Shown here: piece by piece, positions 40,191 to 47,529 of the stretch | Numbering within the stretch: the first letter of the stretch is position 1 | Layout of the letters: each line of letters opens with the position of its first letter | Assembly: GCF_005938105.1 (NCBI RefSeq) | Contig: NZ_VCPE01000006.1 | Coordinates: 1 to 64,000, forward strand | Reading direction: 5' to 3' | DNA length: 64,000 nucleotides | Source: Brucella haematophila | GTDB taxonomy: Bacteria > Pseudomonadota > Alphaproteobacteria > Rhizobiales > Rhizobiaceae | Notes under the pieces: model-generated | What the model was told of the DNA's origin: nothing | Seen by the model: the letters and a program-made list of their open reading frames with translations, nothing else | Database searches by the model: none | Made by a program: the position numbers and the translations under genes

Positions 40191-41636
40191 ATTTATAAGA
40201 CAGTCGCTAATATCTGCGCGCGCTTCGGCCTCATCATGGCGGTCGCCATGCTCCTGCCTGCCGCAATCGACTTGCGCGACGGCAGCGACGACTGGCTGAT
40301 CTTCGTGCGTTCGGCCGCAGCCACCGGCGCGCTTTCCGCGTTGATCCTGTTTGCGACGCAGAACCAGACGACCCGCTTCACGCCGCGCCTCGGCTTTCTG
40401 CTGACAGTCTGCATCTGGCTGACCGCAGCTTTCCTCGGCTCGGTACCGCTTTATTTCTCGCATCTGCCGATCAGTTACGCCACTGCCTTTTTCGAAGCTA
40501 TGTCCGGCGTGACCTCCACCGGCGCAACCGCGCTGACCGGCCTCGACAATATGCAGCGCGGCATTCTGCTCTGGCGCTCTCTTCTCTGCTGGATCGGGGG
40601 CATCGGCTTCATCGGCTTGGCGCTTCTGATGCTTCCATCGCTGCGTGCTGGCGGTCTCGCGCTCTTCCACATGGAAAATTCCGACAAGTCGGAAAAGATT
40701 CTGCCCCGCATGAACCAGATCGCGCTGGGCATTATTCTTGCCTATCTGAGCCTGACGGCTGCCTGCATCATCAGCTATTTCATGGTCGGAATGAGCATGT
40801 TCGACGCCATCAATCACGGTCTGACGACCGTGGCCACGGCTGGCTTTTCGACGCATGACAACTCGATCGGTTTTTACCACGGCAACCGCCTGCTGCTGGT
40901 CGTCGCGACAATATTCATGATGCTCTCCGCCCTGCCCTTCGTGCTCTATATCAAGGCTTTCATGCCCAAGCGGCTGGAATCGCTGGCCGATCCGCAGGTC
41001 AAACTGTTCTTCACCATCGTCATTGGTTTCAGCCTCATCCTGGCCATTGTCTTGCGGCTCGGCTCAAACGTGCCCTTTGGCGATGCACTGATTTCGGCCT
41101 CGTTCCACTTCGTGTCCGTCATCACGACCACTGGCTATGCGACGGAAGACTATTCGCTCTGGGGCCCGCCTGCCCTTGGCATTTTCTTTCTCGCTTCGTT
41201 TCTCGGAAGCTGCGCGGGTTCTACATCCGGCGGTATCAAGATGAACCGCCTCATCATCCTGTGGAGCCTGACACAGGCCAGCCTTTCCCGCCTCATCGTG
41301 CCGCATGCGGTCACCAAGATGCGCTACGGTTCATCGGAGATTTCGGGCGAGATCGCCCAGAACGTGCTCCTGTATCTTTTCCTCTATTGTGCTTCGCTGG
41401 TGATTGGCGCGGTGCTTCTGGCGTCACTCGGCCTCGACTTCGTATCGGCCTTCACCGGTGCACTGACCGCCCTGTCCAATATTGGCCCCGGCCTTGGTGA
41501 AACAATCGGTCCGGTTGGCAATTTTTCCACCATCCATGACCCGGCTCTCTGGGTCCTGTCCTTCCTGATGCTGGCAGGACGACTGGAGCTTGTGACCGTA
41601 TATATCCTGTTCACACGCGCTTTTTGGGTGCGTTGA
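40191..41636 (+). CDS. trkH: TrkH-family potassium transporter membrane subunit
   Basis: This inner-membrane protein imports K+ with a TrkA partner. I place the start at ATT 40191 (481 residues): the frame from there reads YKTVANICARFG and completes the first membrane span. The first ATG, at 40236, would cut into that span. No ATG, GTG or TTG exists further upstream in frame before the stop at 40074. A GGAG site lies 9 bases before the ATT. Four pore loops are recognisable, including VTSTGATALTG, TVATAGFSTHD, VITTTGYATED and ALSNIGPGLG, each with the filter Gly. A TrkA gene is not in the window. Confidence 0.85.
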   Translation: MYKTVANICARFGLIMAVAMLLPAAIDLRDGSDDWLIFVRSAAATGALSALILFATQNQTTRFTPRLGFLLTVCIWLTAAFLGSVPLYFSHLPISYATAFFEAMSGVTSTGATALTGLDNMQRGILLWRSLLCWIGGIGFIGLALLMLPSLRAGGLALFHMENSDKSEKILPRMNQIALGIILAYLSLTAACIISYFMVGMSMFDAINHGLTTVATAGFSTHDNSIGFYHGNRLLLVVATIFMMLSALPFVLYIKAFMPKRLESLADPQVKLFFTIVIGFSLILAIVLRLGSNVPFGDALISASFHFVSVITTTGYATEDYSLWGPPALGIFFLASFLGSCAGSTSGGIKMNRLIILWSLTQASLSRLIVPHAVTKMRYGSSEISGEIAQNVLLYLFLYCASLVIGAVLLASLGLDFVSAFTGALTALSNIGPGLGETIGPVGNFSTIHDPALWVLSFLMLAGRLELVTVYILFTRAFWVR

Positions 41637-41761
41637 CAGAGCTTTAGACGGTTTACACGCCACGGATTCATTTGATATTAGCATGATTAGATTGCGCCGC
41701 GACGGCGCCGTATATTCTATAATTACGCTCGAATGAAATTTCCTTGCGCGCGGAGTCATGC

Positions 41762-42232
41762 ATGCCGATCAAGGCCGATCTGGACGAAATCGATTGGAAA
41801 ATCCTGCGGGAGCTCCAGAACAACGGGCGCATCACCAATGTCGAGCTGGCCGAACGGGTTGGCATTTCGGCTCCTCCGTGCCTTCGCCGGGTCCGTAAAC
41901 TCGAGGAAAGCGGCGTCATTCGGGGCTATCGCGCCATTCTCAACGGCAATGCGCTTGGACAGGATCTGGTCGCGTTCTGCTCGGTCGGCCTGCACCGTCA
42001 GGCTGATGCCGATCTGAAGGCTTTTGCTGAGAAAACCAAGCAGTGGCCGCTGGTACGCCGCGCATGGATGGTTTCGGGCGAGTCCGACTTCCTGCTTCAT
42101 TGCGTTGCGCGCGATCTGAACACGTTCCAGACCTTCGTCATCGAGGAACTGACCGCAGCGCCGAATGTGGACTCTGTCCGCACCGCGCTGACCATTCGTC
42201 CGGTCAAGGACGAACCGCTGATGATTCTCTGA
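41762..42232 (+). CDS. Lrp/AsnC-family transcription regulator
   Basis: The ATG at 41762, behind CGGAG, gives 156 residues. The N-terminal helix-turn-helix has LDEIDWKILRELQNNGRITNVELAERVGIS (about residues 6-35; only part quoted), followed by the effector-binding RAM domain with MVSGESDFLL and TALTIRPVKDEPL. The family senses amino acids. The gene lies between trkH and wadC and stands alone, transcribed with its own promoter. Its targets are not evident from the neighbours. In Rhizobiales an lrp-like gene is common near the LPS-core genes. Confidence 0.9.
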   Translation: MPIKADLDEIDWKILRELQNNGRITNVELAERVGISAPPCLRRVRKLEESGVIRGYRAILNGNALGQDLVAFCSVGLHRQADADLKAFAEKTKQWPLVRRAWMVSGESDFLLHCVARDLNTFQTFVIEELTAAPNVDSVRTALTIRPVKDEPLMIL

Positions 42233-42247
42233 ACACCGCGACCTTTA

Positions 42248-42388
42248 GTGTCTGAATCAAAAATCGTCAGGCGGCGGCGAAAATGGTGATTTCGAGAACC
42301 GGAGCGCAGCGTACATTTGGGTACGTGAGCACCGGAAGCGCAGAAATTGCCATTTGCAGACCGGCATGGCGACTTTTGGATCAGACAC
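42248..42388. repeat. Large imperfect palindrome (Bru-RS-like) between lrp and wadC
   Basis: GTGTCTGAATC at the left pairs with GATCAGACAC at the right over 141 bases. The arms contain AAATGG...GATTTC and its complement, then CGGAGCGCAG, and an inner CGTAC/GTACG hairpin in the middle. It resembles the Bru-RS palindromic elements of Brucella. The right arm covers the wadC stop codon (42381). Confidence 0.75.
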
Positions 42389-43448
42389 GCCCGGCGAATA
42401 CGCGCTCATAGACACCACTGATTGCAGCGGCTTCCTTTTCGAGCGGGAAATTGGCGCGCACATGTGCAAGTGCGGTTTCGCCATCACGCTCGGCCATTGC
42501 CGGGTCTGCGAGATAAGACTCTATGGCCTTGCGCAAGGCTTCGCCATCTCCGGCGGGAACGAAACTGCCGGTCCCTTCCACGATCATTTCGGAATAAGCG
42601 CCAGCATCGCTTGCCACCACGGCTGTCTTCGACGCCATGGCTTCGAGCGGCGTCAGGCCAAAACCCTCATTGCGCGACGGCGCAACATAAAGCGTCAGGC
42701 GGCGATACCAGACCCGAATATCGGGAACTTCACCGAGAATGAGAATACGGTCCTGCAAACCGGCGGCGGCAATCTTCGCCTTGAGGCCATCCTCAAAGGA
42801 TTGGTGTTCCGCCGTGGTTCGTCCGGTAATGATCGCCGTCCATTCCGGATATTTCGGCAGAAGCGCAATCATCGCATCGACAAAGAGATCGGTGCCCTTG
42901 GAATGCCGCACACGCCCGAAACAACCGATTGCATATTTGCCCGGCAGGCCGGACGCGGAAAACGCATCTTCCTCGCCGACCGGCGGATGAAAGCGCTCCA
43001 GATCGATGCCGTGCATGATGACCTCATGCGGCACTTCCAGAAAGCTGCCCGAACGCCCGCTGGTGGCAATGACCGCATTCATGCGGCGAATGAGCCATTT
43101 GGTGAAAGGCTTGTGATTGCGCTGCGCCGCCGAGGTAAACACCAGTCGAAGTTTCATACGCAGAACATGACGCATGAAAATACCGGCGAGCATTTCAATA
43201 TTGCGCCGCGCATGCCAGATCCGGAAGCGCCGCTTTTTGGGCGCTGACCAGAACGACAAAAGCGCGCCCCATCCCAGATGCGGCAGGCTGTCCGGCAAAC
43301 CCGGTCCCATTGTGGCAATGTTCAGCCCCTTTGCACGCTGCAAAGGAATGAGCTGCACAATCGTCGAGGTCACGCCGGAAAGGCGCTGCTTGAAGTTGGG
43401 AGCGACAACCTCGACGCTTTGAACGGGAACCTGGTTTGAATGGAGCAC
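42381..43448 (-). CDS. wadC: LPS-core glycosyltransferase, family 4 (WadC/LpcC)
   Basis: The 355-residue enzyme is a GT-B glycosyltransferase of family 4. The N-terminal half contains the pattern LSGVTSTIVQLIPLQ. The nucleotide-sugar half has GCFGRVRHSKGTDLFVDAM and the E-x7-E motif NEGFGLTPLEAMAS (about residues 262-275). The adjoining greA and nearby trxB/lsrB match the neighbourhood of wadC in Brucella and lpcC/lpsB in rhizobia. These enzymes add mannose to the LPS core. The last codons and stop are inside a large palindromic repeat, so the C-terminus may have been altered by its insertion. Confidence 0.82.
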   Translation of the reverse strand: MLHSNQVPVQSVEVVAPNFKQRLSGVTSTIVQLIPLQRAKGLNIATMGPGLPDSLPHLGWGALLSFWSAPKKRRFRIWHARRNIEMLAGIFMRHVLRMKLRLVFTSAAQRNHKPFTKWLIRRMNAVIATSGRSGSFLEVPHEVIMHGIDLERFHPPVGEEDAFSASGLPGKYAIGCFGRVRHSKGTDLFVDAMIALLPKYPEWTAIITGRTTAEHQSFEDGLKAKIAAAGLQDRILILGEVPDIRVWYRRLTLYVAPSRNEGFGLTPLEAMASKTAVVASDAGAYSEMIVEGTGSFVPAGDGEALRKAIESYLADPAMAERDGETALAHVRANFPLEKEAAAISGVYERVFAGRV

Positions 43449-43453
43449 AGCAA

Positions 43454-43927
43454 TCAGACGAATTTCAGGGTAACGATCTCGTAGGAACGCGATCCGCCCG
43501 GTGCATTGACCTCGATCGTATCACCTTCGGTCTTGCCGATCATGGCACGCGCGATTGGCGACGAAATCGAAATGCGGCCTTCCTTCACATCGGCTTCCTG
43601 ATCGCCGACGATCTGATAGACCTTCTCTTCTTCGGTGTCTTCGTCGATCAGTGTGACCGTCGCGCCGAACTTGATTCGGTCGCCACTCAGCTTGGTAACG
43701 TCAATCACTTCGGCGCGCGCAACGACATCTTCCAACTCGTTGATACGGCCTTCATTGAGGCTCTGGGCTTCCTTGGCAGCGTGATATTCGGCGTTTTCCG
43801 ACAGATCGCCATGGGCACGCGCTTCAGCGATAGCCTCGATGATCCGAGGACGCTCGTTTTGCTGACGCCAGCGGAGCTCTTCCTTGAGCTTTTCGAAACC
43901 GCGAGGGGTCATAGGGAACTTTTCCAT
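43454..43927 (-). CDS. greA: Transcription elongation factor GreA
   Basis: GreA rescues backtracked RNA polymerase by stimulating cleavage of the RNA 3' end. The ATG at 43927 ([14 protein letters not shown]) gives 157 residues, the standard length. The coiled coil (residues 5-75) carries the tip with its acidic pair in GDLSENAEY, which reaches into the polymerase. The C-terminal globular domain has [11 protein letters not shown] and the ending YEIVTLKFV. It lies 5 bases before wadC on the same strand, so the two form an operon. Confidence 0.96.
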   Translation of the reverse strand: MEKFPMTPRGFEKLKEELRWRQQNERPRIIEAIAEARAHGDLSENAEYHAAKEAQSLNEGRINELEDVVARAEVIDVTKLSGDRIKFGATVTLIDEDTEEEKVYQIVGDQEADVKEGRISISSPIARAMIGKTEGDTIEVNAPGGSRSYEIVTLKFV

Positions 43928-44330
43928 ACCCAGTCCTTTCCTTCGCCCGGCGCCCGTCTCTTTCCAAGAACTCAACGCGCCGGTAGTTTGGTTGCCCGCC
44001 GCACCTCGCCAGCGAAACCTCGCTGCAAGGTGCCCTCCGGGAGCTGCAACACCCCCCGATACACAAAAAGAAAACGGTCACCGAAACATCCGTTTCGGAA
44101 CCGTTCAAACGACTAATTTGCGGAACTATAGCAGTTTTGACGATCTTTTCACGCGGAAAAAACCGTCCCTGTCAAATCTCCGGACAAAGAACGTGTTTTA
44201 GAGCTGCATCTGCAGCGATGTCGCAGAAAGCAGACGCCCCTTGCCGCCCCACCCGGCTTTTGCCTATAGGTGAGGCAATTTCCGGCGACCAAATGGACCC
44301 GGACCTTCTTCTTTGCAATCCGAGGCCATA
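43928..44330. other. greA upstream region
   Basis: These 403 bases separate the divergent greA and EamA genes. They contain the greA promoter side, with a CTATAGT -10-like element near 44125, and a terminator-like hairpin at 44065-44105 read on the greA strand. Confidence 0.5.
44065..44105 (-). terminator. Leader terminator/attenuator candidate upstream of greA
   Basis: On the minus strand AACGGT, then CCGAAAC pair with GTTTCGG and ACCGTT, followed by TTTTCTTTTT. It lies about 140 bases before the greA start and after the likely promoter, so it could cut the greA leader short, as in E. coli GraL. Confidence 0.5.
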
Positions 44331-45239
44331 ATGACGCGCACGCAAGCCAATTTTGTCCTGCTTCTGGCTGGCGTGATCTGGGGCATGGGTTTCGTCGCCC
44401 AGTCGACCGCCATGGCCAGCATCGGACCATTCCTGTTTATCGGCATTCGCTCTGCCATTGCCGCGCTGACCGTGCTGCCATGGGCGCTTGCCGAAGGCCG
44501 TCGTGCACCTGCCCGTTTGAAGTCTTCCGACTATAGATATTTCATTGTCGTTGGCGCCGTGCTCTTCACCGGATTGCTGCTGCAACAAATCGGCCTTATC
44601 ACCACCTCGGTTACCAATGCCGGTTTTCTGACCGGTCTTTATGTCGTGATGGTACCGGTTCTGGGTGTGCTTTTGTTCCGCACTTGGCCGCATCCGGTCG
44701 TCTGGCCAAGCGCCGCCTTCTGTCTGGCCGGGATTTTCCTGTTGTCAGGTGGAGAACTGACCGCGCTCAAGACCGGCGACTGGCTGGTGATCTGCGGCGC
44801 AACATTCTGGGCCTTGCAGGTGCTGCTGATCGGCCGCGCCAACCGCGCCGGACGCCCGATCATGCTGAGCTGCGTTCAGTTTGCCATCGCAGCCATTATC
44901 GGACTGGCCGGGGCATCGCTGCTCGAAGGCTTCAACTGGGACGCCATCGCCCTGACATGGAAGGAAATCCTGTTCACCGGCGTGTTATCCTCGGGCGTCG
45001 CCTTCACGCTGCAAGCCATTGGCCAGCGTTATACGACCTCGGCGCAAGCTGCGATCTTCCTGTCTTCGGAAGCGCTGTTCGCGGCCATGTTCGGCGCGAT
45101 CTTCCTCGGTGAACGGCTGAGCTTCATCGGTTTCATCGGCTGCGGGATGCTGTTTGCGGCCATGCTGGCCGTCGAACTTGTCCCGATGTTCTGGAACCGC
45201 AGGGATGAACCGGTTCCTGCGACGGAACCGGCTAATTAA
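44331..45239 (+). CDS. EamA/DMT-family transporter
   Basis: The 302-residue protein has ten membrane spans in two EamA repeats. The first repeat starts FVLLLAGVIWGMGFVAQSTAM, the typical opening, and the second repeat begins around residue 150 (WLVICGATFWALQVLLIG). Proteins of this kind export or import small metabolites; the substrate is unknown. The ATG at 44331 follows CGAGG. It is convergent with the DUF486 gene, stopping only 3 bases short of it. No terminator is seen between the two. Confidence 0.9.
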   Translation: MTRTQANFVLLLAGVIWGMGFVAQSTAMASIGPFLFIGIRSAIAALTVLPWALAEGRRAPARLKSSDYRYFIVVGAVLFTGLLLQQIGLITTSVTNAGFLTGLYVVMVPVLGVLLFRTWPHPVVWPSAAFCLAGIFLLSGGELTALKTGDWLVICGATFWALQVLLIGRANRAGRPIMLSCVQFAIAAIIGLAGASLLEGFNWDAIALTWKEILFTGVLSSGVAFTLQAIGQRYTTSAQAAIFLSSEALFAAMFGAIFLGERLSFIGFIGCGMLFAAMLAVELVPMFWNRRDEPVPATEPAN

Positions 45240-45242
45240 GCT

Positions 45243-45593
45243 CTACGCCTTGAAGATCAGCGCTGCGCCGCCCGCGATGAAGGCAAAGCCCAGCAGGTGG
45301 TGCCAGGTGAAGGCTTCCTTCAGATAGAAGACCGAGAACAGGCTGAAGATCACCAGCGTGATCACTTCCTGTATCGTCTTGAGCTGGGCCGCCGAATAGA
45401 CTTCGTGCCCGATACGGTTGGCCGGAACTGCGAGACAATATTCGATCAGCGCGATGCCCCAGCTGATGAAAATCACTATAACCAGCGGCGTATTGGTGAA
45501 TTTCAGATGGCCGTACCATGCAAAGGTCATGAAAATATTTGAGCCGACCAGAAGCAGGATCGGCAGGATGCTTGGCGAAATCAGTGCTGACAT
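45243..45593 (-). CDS. DUF486 small membrane protein
   Basis: The ATG at 45593 gives 116 residues with four membrane spans. The sequence holds the DUF486 marks: SNIFMTFAWYGHLKF, then SWGIALIEYCLAVPANRIGH (partly quoted). Members are related to the DMT fold and are of unknown function. It is convergent with the EamA gene. The longer frame upstream to 45650 lacks the family's N-terminal pattern and is not needed. Confidence 0.85.
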   Translation of the reverse strand: MSALISPSILPILLLVGSNIFMTFAWYGHLKFTNTPLVIVIFISWGIALIEYCLAVPANRIGHEVYSAAQLKTIQEVITLVIFSLFSVFYLKEAFTWHHLLGFAFIAGGAALIFKA

Positions 45594-45662
45594 GGGTGAA
45601 ACTTTTGGGACCGGGAGGATGGTCTTATTTGCGGTTTGGCCCTGAACCACAGGCTAAGCGAT

Positions 45663-45699
45663 AGAGCATTTCCGGCAAAAGTGCGAAATGGTTTTGCGT
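45663..45699. repeat. Dispersed repeat, family A, copy 2
   Basis: AGAGCATTTCCGGCAAAAGTGCG followed by AATGGTTTTGCGTG; the same unit as at 19297 and 56914, in an intergenic position. Confidence 0.7.
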
Positions 45700-45884
45700 G
45701 ACGCGGTGCGAAAAAACTAAGTCGGCGATCAAAACATAGAGAGCATCACAGGCCAGCCCTCTCATTGCCCAGATTACGCCACAGCGCTTAACGCGGGCAC
45801 TGACTCTTCCTTTACGCTTCTCTCATAGGATACAGGAAACGCCGGATTCTCACCGGAAAGGCCCCACGAGCAGAAGGCAAGGAC

Positions 45885-46871
45885 ATGGGTTTTGCGTTGT
45901 CCGCCATCATAGATCACGATCATGCGCGTTCGCGATTGCGCCGTCTTGGTCCGGCGGCTTCCGTGCTCTTGCTGATACTGGCCGCTGGCTGTTCAGGCGA
46001 GCGCCCACCGCGTCCGCAAGCCGATGTCGGAAATTCGGATATCATGGTGCCCAGCACCGATGTGGCCAGCGCCCCGATGCCTGCTGCCCCGGTGGCCGAT
46101 GTACCGATGGAACCCGCGCCGGTGGCGAGTTCGCCCCTACCCGAAGCTCCCATGACACCTGCGCCTCAGCAGGATCGTGTCGTCGGACTGGCGGAGGAAG
46201 AAGAAAACCACACCGCCCAGCCCGCACCGCGAAGCGAGCCGCAATATGCAGGCGATTACGGCTTCACTGCGCCGGTCCAGAACCCGGTCACGGCGGCTGA
46301 AAACATCTACACCATGTCGAATTCGGAAGCAGCTTGCCGCACGCGGCTGAAGCGATTGGGCGTGGTTTTCAAGGAAAAGCCGCCGATCCATCGCAGCGCA
46401 TCCTGCAATATCGACAATCCGATTGAAGTGTCGGGCTTCAACAGCGGTTCCATCGCCTTCAAACCGGCGGCAACGCTGAACTGTCAGGTGACGGAGACTT
46501 TTGCCCGCTGGATCAAGGGCGATCTGCAACCCGCCGCGCGCCTGCGCTATCTGTCGGGCATCAACACGATCTATAATGCGGGGGGCTATTCCTGCCGCAC
46601 GATGAACCATCGCCGTGGTGCGAAAATGTCCGAACATTCGCGCGGCAACGCCATCGACGTAACCCGGATCAAGCTGAACAATGGTAAGGACATTTCGGTT
46701 CGCAGACCCGGCTTCTTCGCCTTCCGCGAAAAAGGCCTGCTCAACAGCGTTCGTTCCGACGCCTGCGATTATTTCACTACTGTGCTCGGACCGGGCTACA
46801 ACCCGGAACATGCAAACCATTTTCACTTCGATCTGATGCAGCGCCGAAGCGGCTATCGCGCCTGCAAATAA
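45885..46871 (+). CDS. Extensin-like C-terminal domain lipoprotein
   Basis: The 328-residue protein has a lipobox near residue 36 (LLILAAGC), so it is likely a lipoprotein. A Pro/Ala-rich linker (about residues 40-125) precedes the extensin-like domain (about 140-328), with SEHSRGNAIDVT and EHANHFHFDLMQ as His-Asp-His zinc-type ligands. It resembles the peptidase-like LAS fold seen in M15 carboxypeptidases. I infer a cell-wall role, but no substrate is proven. It stands alone on the plus strand with a terminator behind it. Confidence 0.85.
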   Translation: MGFALSAIIDHDHARSRLRRLGPAASVLLLILAAGCSGERPPRPQADVGNSDIMVPSTDVASAPMPAAPVADVPMEPAPVASSPLPEAPMTPAPQQDRVVGLAEEEENHTAQPAPRSEPQYAGDYGFTAPVQNPVTAAENIYTMSNSEAACRTRLKRLGVVFKEKPPIHRSASCNIDNPIEVSGFNSGSIAFKPAATLNCQVTETFARWIKGDLQPAARLRYLSGINTIYNAGGYSCRTMNHRRGAKMSEHSRGNAIDVTRIKLNNGKDISVRRPGFFAFREKGLLNSVRSDACDYFTTVLGPGYNPEHANHFHFDLMQRRSGYRACK

Positions 46872-46896
46872 AAAGCCCGGTCGAAACCGGGCCTTT
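46872..46896. terminator. Terminator after the extensin-like gene
   Basis: AAAGCCCGGT pairs with ACCGGGCCTTT around a short loop. Confidence 0.85.
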
Positions 46897-46918
46897 CCAA
46901 CACAGAAGAAGCAATCGC

Positions 46919-47305
46919 CTATTCTGCCGGAACCGGAGACGGCTTGCCGTCCTTGTCCAGCGCCACCATGACGAATTCGCCATGCGTCACCAGTTCCATG
47001 CGCTGCTGGGATGCGCGCTGCGCCCAGGCCTCGACACGCAAGGTGATCGAGGTGCGACCAACCTTGGTGATCTCCGTATAGACGCACAAGACGTCGCCGA
47101 TCTTCACCGGCTTGGCAAAGGACATCTCGCGCACGGCTGCTGTGACAACGCGTCCGCGCGCGCGTTCTTCCGCGCGAATACCGGAGGCCGAGTCCATCTG
47201 CGACATGACCCAGCCACCAAAAATATCGAATGCCGAATTGGCGTCCTTCGGCATGGCCGGAACGCGCAAGGTCAGTTCGCCTTTGGGCTTATCTGCAACG
47301 CTCAT
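46919..47305 (-). CDS. Acyl-CoA thioesterase, YciA-like hotdog fold
   Basis: The ATG at 47305 gives 128 residues. The hotdog pattern is complete: FDIFGGWVMSQMDSASG with its catalytic Asp (residues 28-40), then RGRVVTAAV and KPVKIGDVLCVYTEITKVGRTS. The YciA group hydrolyses acyl-CoA of various lengths. The frame begins a codon earlier with TTG, but ATG is more natural. It is convergent with the extensin-like gene and divergent from uvrB. Confidence 0.9.
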   Translation of the reverse strand: MSVADKPKGELTLRVPAMPKDANSAFDIFGGWVMSQMDSASGIRAEERARGRVVTAAVREMSFAKPVKIGDVLCVYTEITKVGRTSITLRVEAWAQRASQQRMELVTHGEFVMVALDKDGKPSPVPAE

Positions 47306-47529
47306 CAATCAATCCTTTAAACACAAATGATTCTGCCGGATTATGAGACAAACTCATCATGAAAAACATGCGGCATCGCACCCTGCTCTTATCGCAGTTT
47401 CAATAAGGAGGCATATATCCTCCCATCAACAGTTCGCGATTGCCCGACTTCCTGACAACCTTCTGTCAGGAGCCGACCGGCAGAAACCGGCAACAAGTGG
47501 GATTCTACTGCCATGCTCTTTTCATTTGC

